Notes: generated from the letters alone by a model not told the origin. DNA of 64,000 nucleotides from Bostrychus sinensis (GCA_020698575.1 CM036251.1:9898288-9962287), one strand, 5' to 3'. Counted from the first letter of the stretch, positions 1 to 12,889 are shown. Numbers and translations are program-made.

Positions 1-243
1 TTGAGAGTGACTGCACTTGAGCTCATGCAACTGTTTTCCAATGTGGTTTGTTTTTACTGCAAATGGCAAATAAACTGAACTGAGCTGAGTATACATTTAT
101 AATTTTTGGCAAAAGGTTGCTGTATAAATTGTACTGATATAATGATATTGAATTGTATTGAATTGTTTTAAATTAGCCAGTATTGTTCTTGAATTGGATC
201 CAAACAATTCTAATCGATGTGTATCATATTGTTCCACCCCTAA

Positions 244-617
244 TATACACTGATCTGGCATAACATTATGACCACCTGCCTAATATACAATAATGTGTTT
301 TTTCAGACACCTTTCTATCAGACACAGCATTAACTTTTTCAGCATTTTGAGCTACAGTAGCTCGTCTGTTGGATCAGCCTCCTCCCCACATGCATCACCT
401 GTCCCTGCTTCACCACTGTTCCTTCCTGGGACCACTTTAAATTCTGACTACTGCAGACTGGGAACAGCCCACAGACCCAGGTGTCATAGCCGTCACAATT
501 TGGCACTTGTCAAACTCACTTAAATCCTTACGCTGGCTCATTTTTCCTGCTTCTGACAACAACATCAACTCTGAGGACAAACTGTTCACTTGTTGCCTGA
601 TGCCTGATCAGTGTATA
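244..617. mobile_element. Non-autonomous inverted-repeat DNA element, full length
   Basis: The left edge reads TATACACTGATCTGGCAT and the right edge GCCTGATCAGTGTATA, so the outer 12 or so bases are inverted copies of each other. The left end continues CATAACATTATGACCACC, and the same end occurs again at 60463. The interior has no intact transposase; the 76-codon plus-strand frame at 293-523 is not protein-like. The sequence resembles a repeat common in fish genomes, but I cannot name the superfamily. Confidence 0.65.
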
Positions 618-1085
618 TATGTATGCAATTTGATGAAAAATGAATATTAACATATGTTTCACCTTGTAACAGTGTGTTGGAAAAATGCCTTATGAATTTT
701 GACAAAACACTTGATGCTGGATACACTATTTTAAGCTGCTCTTTGATTTTTTTGTTTTGCATTTGAGGCGAAAACATCAAAGTCATCCGACTGCACTCCA
801 CCAGCTCAGCGAGTCGGTGACTCTATGCATCATCTTGGGGCTAAAAGATAATGGATATCCTAAACAGCCATGACAGAGCTGCACCACTCTTTGTCATGAC
901 CGTGAATAATGTGCCAGTGTTTGGTCCGTCAGCTGTAGAAAAAGCTAAATGATGCTGCAAGTTTCAGATTGATAATAAAAACTGACTGTCAGATCTGCTT
1001 CTAAACTTCAGACCATTTATAATCCCACTGTATCAGGAGTGGAATATAACTAGATACATTTACTCAGTACAATTTGGGTCTGGCC
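618..1085. other. Unannotated AT-rich stretch
   Basis: No gene-like frame or recognisable repeat seen. The minus-strand 71-codon frame around 586-801 has no family features. Confidence 0.5.
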
Positions 1086-1461
1086 ACAAAACCCTGCCTA
1101 CTCCAGGAAGCACTGACCAATAAACAAGCCCTCTACATCCTGTCTGCTCTCATTTATTTGTCAAAAAAACAATGTACAGCTCTGTTTCCACTGATTCCTC
1201 ACAGCTATTTTTCATTTAGTAGTAAAAAGGCATCATACAAAAGGAAATAAGCGGCTCGTTTTCTGTTTCGTTCAAAGGACCGTAACAGATCTGCACTCTG
1301 CTGCCCTCTGCTGGTCTCTTCACCTGTTTCTTTATGGCAGTAGTAAAGTAATTAATGGATATCCTTTCTATTAGTCAAATAATGTTTTTAAAAGTTGTAA
1401 AACATGCAGTGCTGTTGTTGAGGTGATCAAGTTTGGATAAAAAAAAACAATAAAAGCAGTA
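1086..1461 (+). mobile_element. Family A miniature element, copy 1 (ends lost)
   Basis: Contains the family core: CTCCAGGAAGCACTGACCAA, a segment ending in TTTCATTTAGTAGTAAAAAG, then CTGCCCTCTGCTGG and CTTCACCTGTTTCTTTATGG. At least five other copies in the window align over the same blocks. Neither TTAA-type terminus is preserved here. The minus strand at 1301-1314 reads CCAGCAGAGGGCAG, close to the CTCF core motif. Confidence 0.8.
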
Positions 1462-1537
1462 AATTTGTGATGGAAAAATGTTACTCAAAAACATTTTCTA
1501 TAAGTTAGTAGGTTTTGACCTTAGTGGGTAATATTTG

Positions 1538-1634
1538 TACTAATAGTATGAGTGGCACCAGTGATAGTGGTGTTAATAATATTAGTAAGAGTGGTAGCAG
1601 TAGTAGTATTAGGAGTAGCAGTAGTATATATATT
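1538..1634. repeat. Imperfect AGT/TAG triplet repeat
   Basis: Runs of AGTAGTAGTATTAGGAGTAG-type triplets. The minus strand codes for Leu/Ile-rich chance peptides that look like membrane segments but are products of the repeat. Confidence 0.8.
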
Positions 1635-2095
1635 TCTACAATTACAGTAATAACTTTGGGGCTAAAGTCCACACCTATGTTGATGATGTCATTGGTCTGT
1701 TTCGAGTTCACATTGAGCTCTGTTAAAGAACTGAACTGAGTGAGTGAGCAGTAACAAACCTTGCCTAAAGGGGGCAGCACATCAGTATTTACTGAGAGAA
1801 ACTTGGGAAGAAGAAACCCTGCTCGGCTATTGGTCAAAAATCTGCCTCTTCAGCTGAATATTTACCAATAATATCATAATGCTCACTATAATTCATATTT
1901 AATGAAGAATTAAGTTTAGAGCAGCGATATCGACTGAATACAACTGTGCACTCTCTGTGATTAATATGAAGTCTGTGTTGTTTAAGCAGTGTTTTTACAT
2001 CTGTTTGCTAATATTAACAACCTTTTAAATACATTTTATTTACAGTATATTTGTATTTTAGTGACGCATCTATGCACGTATGTTTTTCTGCCCTT
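1635..2095. other. Unannotated stretch
   Basis: Ordinary AT-rich sequence, no repeat or frame that I can support. Confidence 0.5.
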
Positions 2096-2360
2096 GGTAA
2101 ACAGTGGTGTAGTCCACTCCCTGGCGTTAGTCTGTAGTTTGGACCTCGTTGCGTTTGGACAAGACCAGACCAGGACCACATCAGGGCTCAAAGTGCACCG
2201 CATCGAGACCTCTGATTTCATGCGGACCAGAGTTCACTTGTTTGGTGTGCACCTGAGTCTGGTTGCGCGCTCACTGCTGTCCCAGGACAGACTGTCCCAG
2301 GAAGCGCGCCAGAGTTCGACTGAAGTGAACCAACCATGGCAAGTGTGAATACACCCTAAA
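2096..2360. repeat. GC-richer block, probable dispersed repeat
   Basis: This block stands out in base composition from AT-rich neighbours and ends with AAGTGTGAATACACCCTAAA, a phrase typical of fish DNA-transposon remnants. No target duplication was found. The 119-codon plus-strand frame across it looks like a chance frame. Confidence 0.35.
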
Positions 2361-3343
2361 ACACACAGAAATTGTGGTAGACTAAAAAATAGAAAAAGAC
2401 ATTAAAATGATATATTTTTATATTTGAGAAGCTCATGACCAAACAGGTTGGTATATTTAATATCACAAATAATGTGTGTGAAAATACAAACTGAGTATAT
2501 GCTTTAATTTGTTTATTATGTAGCGACTTGTGTAAGGTTGGTTGGCTTGAATTGACTAAACTGAGTATGTTATTCCAGATCAATCTCTGTTTTGAGGGCA
2601 AAAACATGGTGCATTTCCAATACAATTTCCAGGATGTGGAATACCTTTCTTCCACCTCAGTCCAAATCAGGCTGCACTGTAACCATTGATAATCCTCTCA
2701 AAAACTCCTGTTGCAGACCTAGCACATGTCTTTGAGACTAAATGTTGGTATTGTTATCTGAAAAATACACGTGTGGAGCTGGTTGTGCCATATTCATGAA
2801 CAGATTAATGGACTAAAGAAAAATCTATTGGTACATAAACACTTTCCGGGCCTGAGGATATCATGAATCTTCTGAGACAGGTGAATGCAGAGCTGGAGAC
2901 CAATACTCGATTTACAGACAAAAGAATTTTAATTAAAATAAGTCAATGAACCTTTGTGGGGAAAAACAACAACCTGCAAAATGTACAGCAGAGTGTCCTT
3001 GCAACTTCATTTGTATGCAACATGCAAAAATAGAATGAAGAGGTAAATTGCAACCCAGTGTTCGAGAATATGTTTTATAGTTTTACAGTGTTCCTGAGAG
3101 TGCACACAATTAATTATTCTAGACTAAAGTGACATACAATATGCACATTAGGAAACGTTCACATTTGTTTCTTGTTGTAGATACAGAACAATGAGTCATT
3201 TCTTTCTAAAGAGGAAAACAGTTGTGGTAGGGTGCTGCTGAAATTGTGAAGTTAGTATATACTTTATTAAAATATTACTCATCTATTTTCCAACCTTAAC
3301 CTGTGATGGATCTTTTCTTAACATACCTCTTCCCCTCAAAAAC
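2361..3343. other. Unannotated AT-rich stretch
   Basis: No supported feature; the 99-codon minus-strand frame at 2356-2655 shows no domain. Confidence 0.5.
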
Positions 3344-3453
3344 ATAAAAAATAAAATAAATAAAAAATAAAATAAAATAAAAAATAAATAAAAATAAATA
3401 AATAAATAAATAAATAATTGAAAAGCCTTCTTTTCCTTTTTTTTTTTTTTTTG
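3344..3453. repeat. AAAT/AAAAT microsatellite followed by poly-T
   Basis: An A-rich tract of AAATA/AAAT units runs to about 3416 and is followed by a T homopolymer at about 3438-3452. The minus-strand Phe/Leu/Ile-rich frame here is an artefact. Confidence 0.9.
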
Positions 3454-4310
3454 AGAAACATGTTTAGTCAGCTTGTAACTTATTGTAAATAGATTGCTGC
3501 AAACACACAAGACTTTAAGACATCATATAGGGTTTATTGTCCATAGTTTTAATAATAATAATTAAATGTATAGTCTGTGATGGCAAGCTTTGGCCAATCA
3601 CAAGCTCCCGAACAATGCACTTCTGAATATGGGATGATCCCACTGGTTGTGGGGCTGCACTGCTTGTCAATGAATATTCAGTGATTGAAAATGCACGGAG
3701 AAAATGTGTCAAATTAAGAGCTTGCTGTCTGATTACACTGCAAACAAAACAAGAGCTGGTAGGGAGCCATGTTTAGGAAGGGAAGGTCCTAAAATGTGCA
3801 CATTTGGATAAAAATGACATTTGCACTCCAGAGTTCACACATATTTCTAGAAACTGTCAGTCAAAAAAGTTCTCTTATATTATCAGATAAAGGTGTACCA
3901 AAAAAAAAAAGGTTAATCGACCAAAGTCGTGCTCAGGACAGAGATTAACTGAGCAAGGGCATGTGAGTGGAAGGTGGGACAGGCCAGAGTATTACACAAA
4001 CAAGAGATAACAAATTAATTAGGTGATAAAACATCTTAAGGAAAGTTGGCATCAAAATATATTTTCATACAAAAATCTGCATTATTATCTTGAGAGATAA
4101 TATAGTTGACAAGTAATAAATTAGATCAGCTTTATTGATGCAAAGAGTGCATGCAACTAATCGACCAATACAATTTTAGTCAACCAAGACCCACTCACTG
4201 ATTATTTAGTTGTAGCAAACCCTCATAAATACTACAGTAAAACTTGTATATGACGATCTTGGACATTTGCTGTAAAACTAGTATTTGTCGTATTTGGTTT
4301 GTCTTAAAAA
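3454..4310. other. Unannotated stretch with poly-A tract
   Basis: Contains an A homopolymer at about 3900-3911. Nothing else is supported. Confidence 0.5.
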
Positions 4311-4442
4311 AAATCCAGCCACAAGGGTTGAAGAGCCAGTTTATGCCAGTCCCAAGACCAGTTACAGAGAGGGTTGCGTTTGCATATGCATCATGCAAAT
4401 CAATGTACACACCAGGAGCAGAGGATTTGCTGTGGTGACCCT
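4311..4442 (+). repeat. Family C dispersed repeat, copy 1
   Basis: Starts near ATCCAGCCACAAGGGTTGAA and ends with GAGGATTTGCTGTGGTGACC. The same start and end phrases recur around 8617, 28775, 37528 and 56942. The ending resembles the 3' tail of a fish retroposon, but the parent element cannot be identified here. Confidence 0.6.
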
Positions 4443-6646
4443 AGGAACGATTTAGTTGGTCCCAAATGTTGCTATTTCTGTGCACTTTTCCAAACTTGAG
4501 GGACCCTGCCAATAATAAAACAACACACTTGACTGAAAATAAACTCTCTCTGTAAAATATAAATTGGTAATAATATATTTTTAAACTCCTTTTGGGCTCA
4601 AATTACCATTTTAGTCAAACATCTCTGTCTTTATCCTACTATAAATTACCCTACGGATAAGTGAAGAACATGACTTATTTTATATAATTAACTGTAAATA
4701 CGCCTTATGTCTCCAAACAAGGATCTTTGGAGAGTGGCTACGTTCCCCTGGCGTTTCCTCTTGTGTTTGCTCTTGTTCATGAAGAGTGGCTACATTATAG
4801 TTGAATGTACACAGTGATCTTATTTATACCATCAATTTGAATTTCAAAGGACCATACCCTGTTGTTAAGATGATTATTCAGAGACATCATGTAAATACGG
4901 TGCAGACTGCATCGCTGTCGTGCGAGATGGTGACAAATGACTCTTAGTTAATAGAAGGGCGAGTGTTGCAGTGTTAATTGTGAACAACACAACTTTAGCA
5001 GAAACAAAAGAAAGAACAATGTTTACCAATGTACTCATACAGTCATTTATTGATGAATAGGTGGACATTACAGTGCCTGGTTGTTATTGTTTTGTTCAAG
5101 TGTTCAGGTGTGCCGTGATTTGTTTGTTGCTTGGGCATGGATAGGTTTTACTCCAGATGCTCTTCCTGATGCCGTCCTTTTTAATTTATTTGTGGTTGGA
5201 TCTGGCACAAGGAGTACATTGACTTGTGACTCCCTTGAGGATGGATTTTCAATCTTTATTGATGTCTTGAAGTGAAGTGGTAACATCCATGGCTGTGCGC
5301 AGCTATGAGGTCCATGAAGTCTCCATATTGTCATTAATGTGTTTGATTATGTCTTTGTTCAGTCTTGGCATAATCCTGAGGTGTGTGCTATCAAGGTGTT
5401 TGTTTTTGTTTTATAGAAGGCCCTATTTCTAGTTTAATTCATTAGGTTTATCCATTGTCTTGGTGTGAAGCAGGCGAGTGCGTTCTGTGCGTATAAACTG
5501 TCCAATGACACAGAACATGGCTTTTTTCTTGTTAGCGCCAGAGACAAACACAAGAGTAATTTTCTAAAGGTAGTGCCATCGGTCTTGGTGCCACAGATGT
5601 GTTCTTAAAAACTCGGGAGAAGCCGCTTTGAGGTAAATCCAGGGGAAGATCAATGTAAGAGGATTTGGGACAGTAGTCCCCTCACACTGCAGGAAATGCG
5701 TTTAAAACATAAACATGTCAAATATGAGACTGTGAAACCAAGATCAGTGGAGTTATTTTATCATATAAAACTGAATCTGTACGTTCACAGCTCTGTTTTA
5801 CTGCAGAGAGCACTATTGTCATGTCAAAGTGAAATAATGAAGTATATATCTTTATATAACATACAGCCGAGGTAAAGTCCTAAATGTAAGCTAGTGATAT
5901 TCATGCAGGTTTCATATCGAAAAAAGCATACATTTCTTCTTTTTAGTAAAAAATCAGACCCCCTCCTAAATAATGTCCCACCTACTTTTACACGACTTTA
6001 GACTTTGGTCTCAGGAGGTGCTTGGTGTCCCTCTGTATGAAAACCATAACCATTTTATTTTCCTATATAATTTTATGTTATGTCTACCTATTTTTTTCTT
6101 AAAATTTTAAAATATGTGTATTTATTCTTTTTAAAAAGTAATATATTTAGTCATTTCTCTCAACTCTTCAAACGGCTTTATTGGACATTGGTATTTTAAA
6201 AGCCCTGTGTATGGCCCTGGTAACATCACAGTCCCATACCTCTCAGCCAGTTCTATAGACTGTCTCTCTGATAACCCTACAAGGACATGCTGTTGAACAA
6301 AAAAAGTGGTGGAAGTGGTCGGATCACATTTCAATATTTAGTTTTCATGCAAGATTGTTCAAAAGTGAAACATTTCTTTGCAACAGTGCTCTGTGTATCC
6401 ACTCAGTGAACATAAAGGAATAGCTTCTCCACAATGAAACTTTGTCTAAAGAGGGTATTTAGGTGATTGTTGAGAAAAAAAATTACTGAACAGCTGTGTG
6501 TTTCTTTCAGTATCAGTCTCTAAAATGTCTGTCCATAATGTATTGATAACATAATCAACTTAATTAGCATAAGATTGAACCCAATTAGCAACTTTCACAC
6601 AACCCTTAACATCTTCTCAAACCTATAGTCAAGGCGTAGTTGTTGA
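4443..6646. other. Unannotated AT-rich stretch
   Basis: About 2.2 kb with only short frames (longest about 76 codons), which have no recognisable family and overlap on both strands. No tandem repeat seen. Confidence 0.5.
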
Positions 6647-7080
6647 TTAAAGGGGCTATATTATGCAAAATCAATTTTTTGAGCTTTCTACCATGTTATA
6701 ATGTTGTTCCCTCATTAAAAATATTCATTCATGCCTATTTGCATCATTCTTAATTCTCTAGCTCTGAGCTTTTCAGGCCTCACTCCAATCAACAAGCCCT
6801 CTACAGCCAGTCTGCTCTCATTCATTTATCCAAAAAACAGATTCCTCACAGACATTTTTCATTTTGTAGTAAAATGGCATCATACAAAAGGTTTAAGGAA
6901 GTGAAAAGATGTTCTCTGTTTCTGTTCAAAAGAGCTCAACACTTTGCAGTCTGCTGGTCTCTTCACCAGTTTCGTTACGGCAGTAGTAAAGTAAATGCTT
7001 TCTTTTAGTTCCATAATGTTTTTAAAGGTTGTAAAATGTGCAATGCTGTTCTAGGTGACATAAAGCATAAACTGTATCAA
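6647..7080 (+). mobile_element. Family A miniature element, copy 2
   Basis: The left end is intact: TTAAAGGGGCTATATTATGC, followed by ACCATGTTATAATGTTGTTC. The interior has the CAACAAGCCCTCTACA block and TCTGCTGGTCTCTTCACC. The right end is decayed near GCATAAACTG. The CTCF-like core is degraded in this copy. No coding capacity. Confidence 0.8.
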
Positions 7081-7239
7081 GGCAATATACATTTTGTCTT
7101 TTTTATATGTCAGTGTGTGTTTTTCCACCAGAATTCAGCATGCTAACATCATAGCTTACTTATAGTTAGGAATATTGCCACAGATTGACGTTATATGTTC
7201 TTATATTTAAACATGCTCACAATATAAAAAGCCATAAAC

Positions 7240-7860
7240 CCAGAGTTGCATATCCTTTCCCACACAGAGATCACCTTGGATACAGTAATCATTGAAGTGT
7301 TGCAGTGTATATCTAAGCTGATAAATACTGACTCTTGCGTTAGTGCCAAAGCATATAAAATCTCGGGTCTATTTAATCAACAATCCTGCCATATTAGTCT
7401 CTGCCTGTCTGGCTTGAAGAATGGTCCGTCCGGCTTCGGGTCATCCCGCAAGGCCTCTCATAAATCCACCCAGCGTTACCTGTCTTCTGGCACTTGCTTG
7501 ATAACACTCATTATTGCTCAATGACCTGCAGCCATTGAGCCTCACTTTGGGGTCTCTTCAAGAGGCGGCGATGGGAGAAAGATCCTCTCTCACCTCTGCT
7601 TTTAAAAGCCATAAACCCACAACCGACGAGTTAGCCAGGAGACAAGAATCACAAGCGGTGATTATTTGATATAGTAAAGTGAATTACAAAGAGCAGCGGA
7701 GGGAGGAAGTGGTGAACCGAAGGGATGTTTCTGAGTTGTGTGCGGTTTATGAAGCTACTCTATCACTAGCAGTGGGGCCGTCGGAGTCTCTCTTTAACCT
7801 GCGGCAACAACGGGAGTTTGAAGTCGGCGCTCAGTAGAAATAATAAAGGGGAGATAAAGG
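7240..7860. other. Non-repetitive GC-balanced block, candidate conserved non-coding DNA
   Basis: This 600-bp stretch is free of the repeats seen elsewhere and is GC-richer than its neighbours. It has clean, non-decayed-looking sequence such as GGCTTCGGGTCATCCCGCAA. The 92-codon plus-strand frame at 7246-7524 has no family match that I recognise. Conservation is an inference from appearance only. Confidence 0.3.
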
Positions 7861-8029
7861 GAGGAGAAAGAACAACCCCAGTGTAATATTTCCTACAGTG
7901 ATCATTCCAATCCTCAATTACAAATCAATGTAAGTAACAGATACAGCCAAATTGGAAGCAGCTCTAAATGGTCTAGGTGTTAAAAAACATCTTTAATTTT
8001 CTTCTGTCTTCTTCTGTTTATTGACATTA

Positions 8030-8200
8030 CAGGTTGCAGGTGGCTGGAGCCTGTCCCAGCAACTATGGGCCTTGGGCAGCATGCACCCAAGACAATTTCA
8101 GAGACATACACTGACAGACGCGCTCACATTCATTAACTAGGACAAATTTGACTCACCAATTCCACTAACACGTGCATGTCTTTGGACAAACTTATACTAA
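8030..8200 (+). repeat. Family D dispersed repeat, copy
   Basis: Reads TGTCCCAGCAACTATGGGCC, then ACATTCATTAACTAGGACAA, then CATGTCTTTGGAC. This belongs to a very common fish repeat whose fragments recur through the window (13.4, 23.7, 23.9, 44.0, 44.9, 49.4 kb). Confidence 0.65.
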
Positions 8201-8616
8201 TATACTGTTAAAATCTCACTCAGTCAAATGCTAAAGCTATCACAGACATCACAAACACTATAATACAAGATAAAACTCACCAGTACTTTACATTTCTCCC
8301 CCCTGGATGCAGATAAAGAGCATTTTGATACAACAGAGTACAGTTCAACAGCCAAGAGCCTTACAGCACTGAACTAACTAAAATAGTTTATTGTTTTCTA
8401 TGTTTACATATAAATAAACTTGTGAAAGATCTTAGAGCATTGTGTTTTTTTACATTTTAATCGACCTATATCTCTAAAATGTAATAAAAATTGAAAAAGG
8501 CACCACATGGCAGTAGTGACAATCACTTTCTTAGTTTGGTGAGTAACAGATGTGATGCCCTGCCCATTCAATTAGCGACCATTGTGGCTTAAGATGTGGA
8601 AACTTACCATTACACA
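8201..8616. other. Unannotated stretch
   Basis: AT-rich, no supported feature. Confidence 0.5.
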
Positions 8617-8712
8617 AACACAGAGGGCCACAAGCTGGTGTACGTTTTTTGCCAGTCCTAAGCCCAAATAGATGTTGTGATGGTTGTGTCAGGAAAGGCA
8701 TAAGTTTGACCT
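8617..8712 (+). repeat. Family C dispersed repeat, partial
   Basis: ACAGAGGGCCACAAGCTGGT, then CCAGTCCTAAGCCCAAATAG, matching the order of blocks at 37528-37615 and 56942-57060. Confidence 0.5.
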
Positions 8713-8742
8713 CTTCAGACAAAATCAATATGCAACACACTA

Positions 8743-8900
8743 GGGCTGGGACGATATGCTCTTGTTAATGATACTTTGGTATTAATACAGCAATGTTGAT
8801 ATATTGTGATAGTATTGTGATTCGATGTCAGCAATTACTGTGATATTTTCTCCTTAAATTTAAAATCAAGTTCACTTATAGACCTAATTATATGAAAGAT
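8743..8900. repeat. GGGCTGGGACGATAT-type DNA-element remnant
   Basis: Begins with GGGCTGGGACGATATGC and continues with ATATTGTGATAGTATTGTGA, a pattern found at one end of many fish hAT-like elements. I see no matching right end. Confidence 0.45.
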
Positions 8901-9044
8901 ATCAAATGTTTCTAATAGTCAGTCCAACATGTATTTATTAGGTATTTAGAAATACTTTTAATTGTGGCACAGTATTTGCCAGAACAAGTGCGTAGAAGTA
9001 CAGTGCTGCCCTCTACAGTTCTGGCAGAGTTCTTAACCACTTTT

Positions 9045-9200
9045 AGCCATGCAGCACTAGCACCAGTAGGCCTTTCTGTGTGGAGTTTGTATGTTCTCCC
9101 TGTGTCTGGATGGGTTCCCTCTTGGTGCGTAGGTTTACCCCATCAACCTAAAACATGCCCAACAGGCTAATCCTTCAGCTAGGTACTCCTGACCGGGATC
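9045..9200. repeat. Family D dispersed repeat fragment
   Basis: Contains CTTTCTGTGTGGAGTTTGTA and TGTTCTCCCTGTGTCTGGAT, the segment of this fish repeat in the opposite orientation to the copy at 43955-44190. Confidence 0.6.
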
Positions 9201-10799
9201 CTGGCTCAAGATTTGGAGACGGGTCCCCGGGCGCTGCACCACGGTTGTCCACTGCTCCTTACAGTTCCCCAGCAGCAGATGACTTGCAAAGGAAAACGAT
9301 TTAACATACATTAAAATAATATTCTGTTCATTTAGCTGTTTCGTAATGTCTGCAGTGTGTTTGGAAGATACTTTGGCATCCCTCTGATACTTCTCAGTCG
9401 TGTGTTTTGCTTTGAGTTGGTGTCCCACATATAATATTACAGAAATCGATCGATATGCCCATCCACCCAAGATCACCACCAGCTGCCACTGCATCCAACT
9501 CTGATCAATGGCCTTACAGTAGCCGTAATGTAGGGCTTGAGTCAAACAATAGACATCAAACGGTGCTTCAAAGTGTAGTGCGCGATAATGTAAACACTTT
9601 TAAACACTCAGTAGAATATATGGGCGCTCGACAGAAGCCAAACACAGCGAGAGAGAGTGCCCTAGGAAGCTATTCACACCAGCGCTGATAGCTGTTAAAA
9701 CCCTACAAGCTTCACTTCAAATGGGCTCTGAACAGCTTGAGGATGTGAACGGGGCAATGGAGCAACTAGCGTAATGCACTGTGGGATGTTCACCTCGGGC
9801 TAGCGCTCTGTGAAGCCAAAGCACCTCTCTCGACGCTGCCAAAGAAATGCCATTGATTTCTTCTTTATTTATTTATTTTTTTTCGGTGGACTTCCATTTG
9901 GGAATTTGAGAAAGAAACAGAACAACCACATACACTTCTCTTCCACTGTGAAGTAGAAGCTTCCCACCAGCCAATGACTCAGGAAAATCAATTAACATGT
10001 TTCCAGAGCTGGCAGCTAAATAAGGGTCTCTCAAGGATATTGGCAAACTAGGGCGAACTATGGAGTAACACTCTGAAGTGATATTCCAGGTTTTATTAAG
10101 TAGCTTAAAATGTATAGGCTTTTAGTTAGAGTTAAGAGATTTATTCAAGCTTAAAAAAGAAGTGCTATGTGTAATTGTATTTGTTGACTACTTTGTTGAC
10201 TACTTTTATTCTACATGAGAAATTTTATTTTGAAGTAGGCACCTTTTCCATCTCTTGAAGTCTTGAGTCTTTTCTCTTAGTCTGGCTTAAACAAATCTTA
10301 GTCTTAGAAATATATTACCTTTTTTCCTCTTCTTGAAAGTGGCTTCATATTAGATCTTTGAGAGCACTGTGGGTTTGGGCTGCAAGGCTTTAGAGAACTG
10401 TCATGTGACTCTTTCTGTCTGCCACAGAGACAGCACACAGTAAGCCAAAAATAAGGTGCAAATGATTGGAGATAAAGTACTAACTCCACAGTTACCGAGC
10501 TATGACATAAAAAATGAACTAATAATATCTACATATGACTAGTAGCTGTATACAAATGTTAGTTATTAGCTTTTGTCAAATACTTTTATACTGTCTTTCT
10601 GTTTTTAAACCCAGCTGATTTAGAGACAGCTGCCCATGGTTTCTTCATTTTAAAAGGCTGAATTCACTTGCCACTGTCACCAAGAGCATGCTGATTGGGG
10701 AAACGTTGGATTTTCTCTTTAAAACTAAACTCAAAATAGCCTAGACCTGTCCAAATTGGAAAGCACCACAAGACAACTTGATTTGATTTTGATTCACAT
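9201..10799. other. Unannotated stretch
   Basis: Mixed composition. The longest frame (136 codons, minus, 9135-9545) overlaps the repeat at its C-terminal end and shows no domain. A T-rich tract lies near 9861-9884. Confidence 0.45.
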
Positions 10800-10925
10800 T
10801 ACATTAACTTATTAGCAGAGTGCTGCACTGGTTTGCTCTCTTGCCTCATAGCAAGAAGGTCCTGGGCTCAATTCCTGGACTGCTTGGGACCTTTCTGTGT
10901 GGATTTTCCATTTTCTAACTATCTG
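10800..10925 (+). repeat. Family D fragment with tRNA-like segment
   Basis: Contains GCTCTCTTGCCTCATAGCAA and AAGGTCCTGGGCTCAATTCC, the latter resembling a decayed B-box, then CTTTCTGTGTGGATTT. Similar segments occur in reverse near 15150, 43320, 44160 and 45620. It does not fold into a complete tRNA by eye. Confidence 0.55.
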
Positions 10926-12249
10926 ACCATCTCTGCAATTTTACTGTGCACCTTGTATGTATAATGACAAAAAAATAACTTTAACTACCCTCCAGAATAG
11001 ATAAAGGAGCAAGATATGTGTAAATGTATTGTGATGTTTGTAACTTGATTTATTTTTTTTTCACTGGTTAGTTCCCAAATACCTTGAACTGATCAAAAGA
11101 GTAAAAGGAAATGGGCTGAGTGCTTTTTTCAGACTGCCATGAGACAATTTAGGGTTGCACGAGGTTATGTTCCGAAACTTTAAAGTACCCTAAATAACAC
11201 CTGTCTCGTGATAAAATGATATGTTGTAGATATGGGATATAGAGTACCAGCCAGTTCTCCAGTCTGTGTGGTCAGAGACAGAACTATCTACAGGTATAAT
11301 ATTGCCTTACTTAAAAATAGCTTGTGAAACGATTTAAACATGCAATAAGCATTACAAATAAGTCTTATCTGACACATCACTTCTATAACTTTAAAGAGGA
11401 CTGGCAGGTAATTATAAAACACTTTAACGCAGTAAGCCTCTTTTATTTTTCCCAAAACCACACTGTTTTGTCTATTGAACTGCTTTTGAGCGATTTGGCA
11501 CCACTGTGTGACAGTGCTTTTAGTGCTCTGTAATCTCACTGTCAACCTCGAGCTGGCTGCCATCTTAGTCGTATTTTCAATAACAGCATCTCTGCGTGGC
11601 ATTCATCTCGGCCATTTAGCTCCAAGAAAGAAGTTATGAACATAAAAGCACACGTTTGAGGCAGATACTGTTTGTATTTCAGCTTTAATTTTGGTCTATA
11701 AGAGGTCTAGGAGAGGACATTTGTATTGTTCCAAAGACAATAACATTTCAGCAAACAGAAGCATCACAATTATGTGTTGAGCAACACACAGAGAAGGTCC
11801 TTTGAGGATTTACCAAAAAGTAAAACTTTTTTTTATGAATTTGGATTGTGTAAAAAGGTTAATTCATAAATTGATTTGATTGAGTTTTCAATACTGTTTG
11901 TTGCACACTGCATGGATTAGATACTGTTCCTGGTCAACACCCCAGAGTAGACAAACCTAGCACTGACAACAGAGAATCATCCATTTTTCATTTTAAATAC
12001 AAATAATTGAAATTAATTTTTTATAGGGCTTTATAAAAATGTTTTTGAGTGGATTTTGATAGTCTCTGAAGGGTAATCACCATATGACAGAGTTTAACTT
12101 TTCATAAAAGGCTACCATAGCTGTTCACATGTTCTAAAAATGAAGTGTGTTATTGCAAACTGCATCCTGCATTCATCAGGATCTGAAAATTAACTCTGGT
12201 TTATTTTAATATTTAAGAACAAGTTATACCCCTCAAAATATTCCTGTAT
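10926..12249. other. Unannotated AT-rich stretch
   Basis: The frames at 11288-11602 (minus) and 11324-11533 (plus) are short overlapping chance frames. No repeat family assigned. Confidence 0.5.
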
Positions 12250-12746
12250 TTAAAGTTCCCTTATTGTTTTAACCATGTTATAATGTTGTTTCCTGCTCAA
12301 AAATATTCTATATACTATGTTAAAATATCATTTTGATTCATTCACGCTTCTTTGAGTAATCCTGTGCTGAGCCCGTCCTCTACTAACAATCTGAAAATGC
12401 TCGGTCTCACCGCTCTACAACGACACATGTGAGTGTCTAAAGCCTATTTCCCAGACTAATTCTGATCAATTCCGCACTTAAATTTCAGTCAGCTCAATTA
12501 TCTATCTCTCATGTTGCTTATAGCCATAATAAATAGCCATTTTATGCTCTGGCCAGTCCCCATTTTTGGCCAGCAGGCGGCGACAGACACTTAACCCAAG
12601 CATTCTCTGCAAATTAAAAGTAAACAGCTCCTCATAAGAAGCCAGGCTCCATACACCTACATTATTTTAAGTTAGAAAACTGTGAAGTACTAATACAAAG
12701 GTGTTCAAAAACCCTGGAAAAAAGCATAATAAAAGACCTTCAAACA
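12250..12746 (+). mobile_element. Family B miniature element, copy 1
   Basis: The left end TTTAAAGTTCCCTTATTG leads into ACCATGTTATAATGTTGTTT, shared with family A. The interior has family B blocks: GCTCAATTATCTATCTCTCA, AGCATTCTCTGCAAATTAAA, ACAGCTCCTCATAAGAAG. The right end is near GCATAATAAAAGACCTT. A CTCF-core-like CCAGCAGGCGGCGA lies at 12570-12583. No coding capacity. Confidence 0.8.
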
Positions 12747-12889
12747 AATATTTTATGCACACAAATGCATTTAAAGTATCCTTTGAGATAACTCTATCTT
12801 TGAATTGGTGCCTTACCTGATAAAGAAATACTGCTTATATAATGGTGAAACCCAGGCCAAGTGGAGTTTTAGGTAGATTTGTGTCGCTC

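Noticed and set aside
9135..9545. 136-codon minus-strand frame
   Set aside because: Its C-terminal end lies in family D repeat sequence, so the frame is chance.
10800..10925. tRNA gene
   Set aside because: Only a B-box-like segment within a dispersed repeat; no cloverleaf or acceptor stem.
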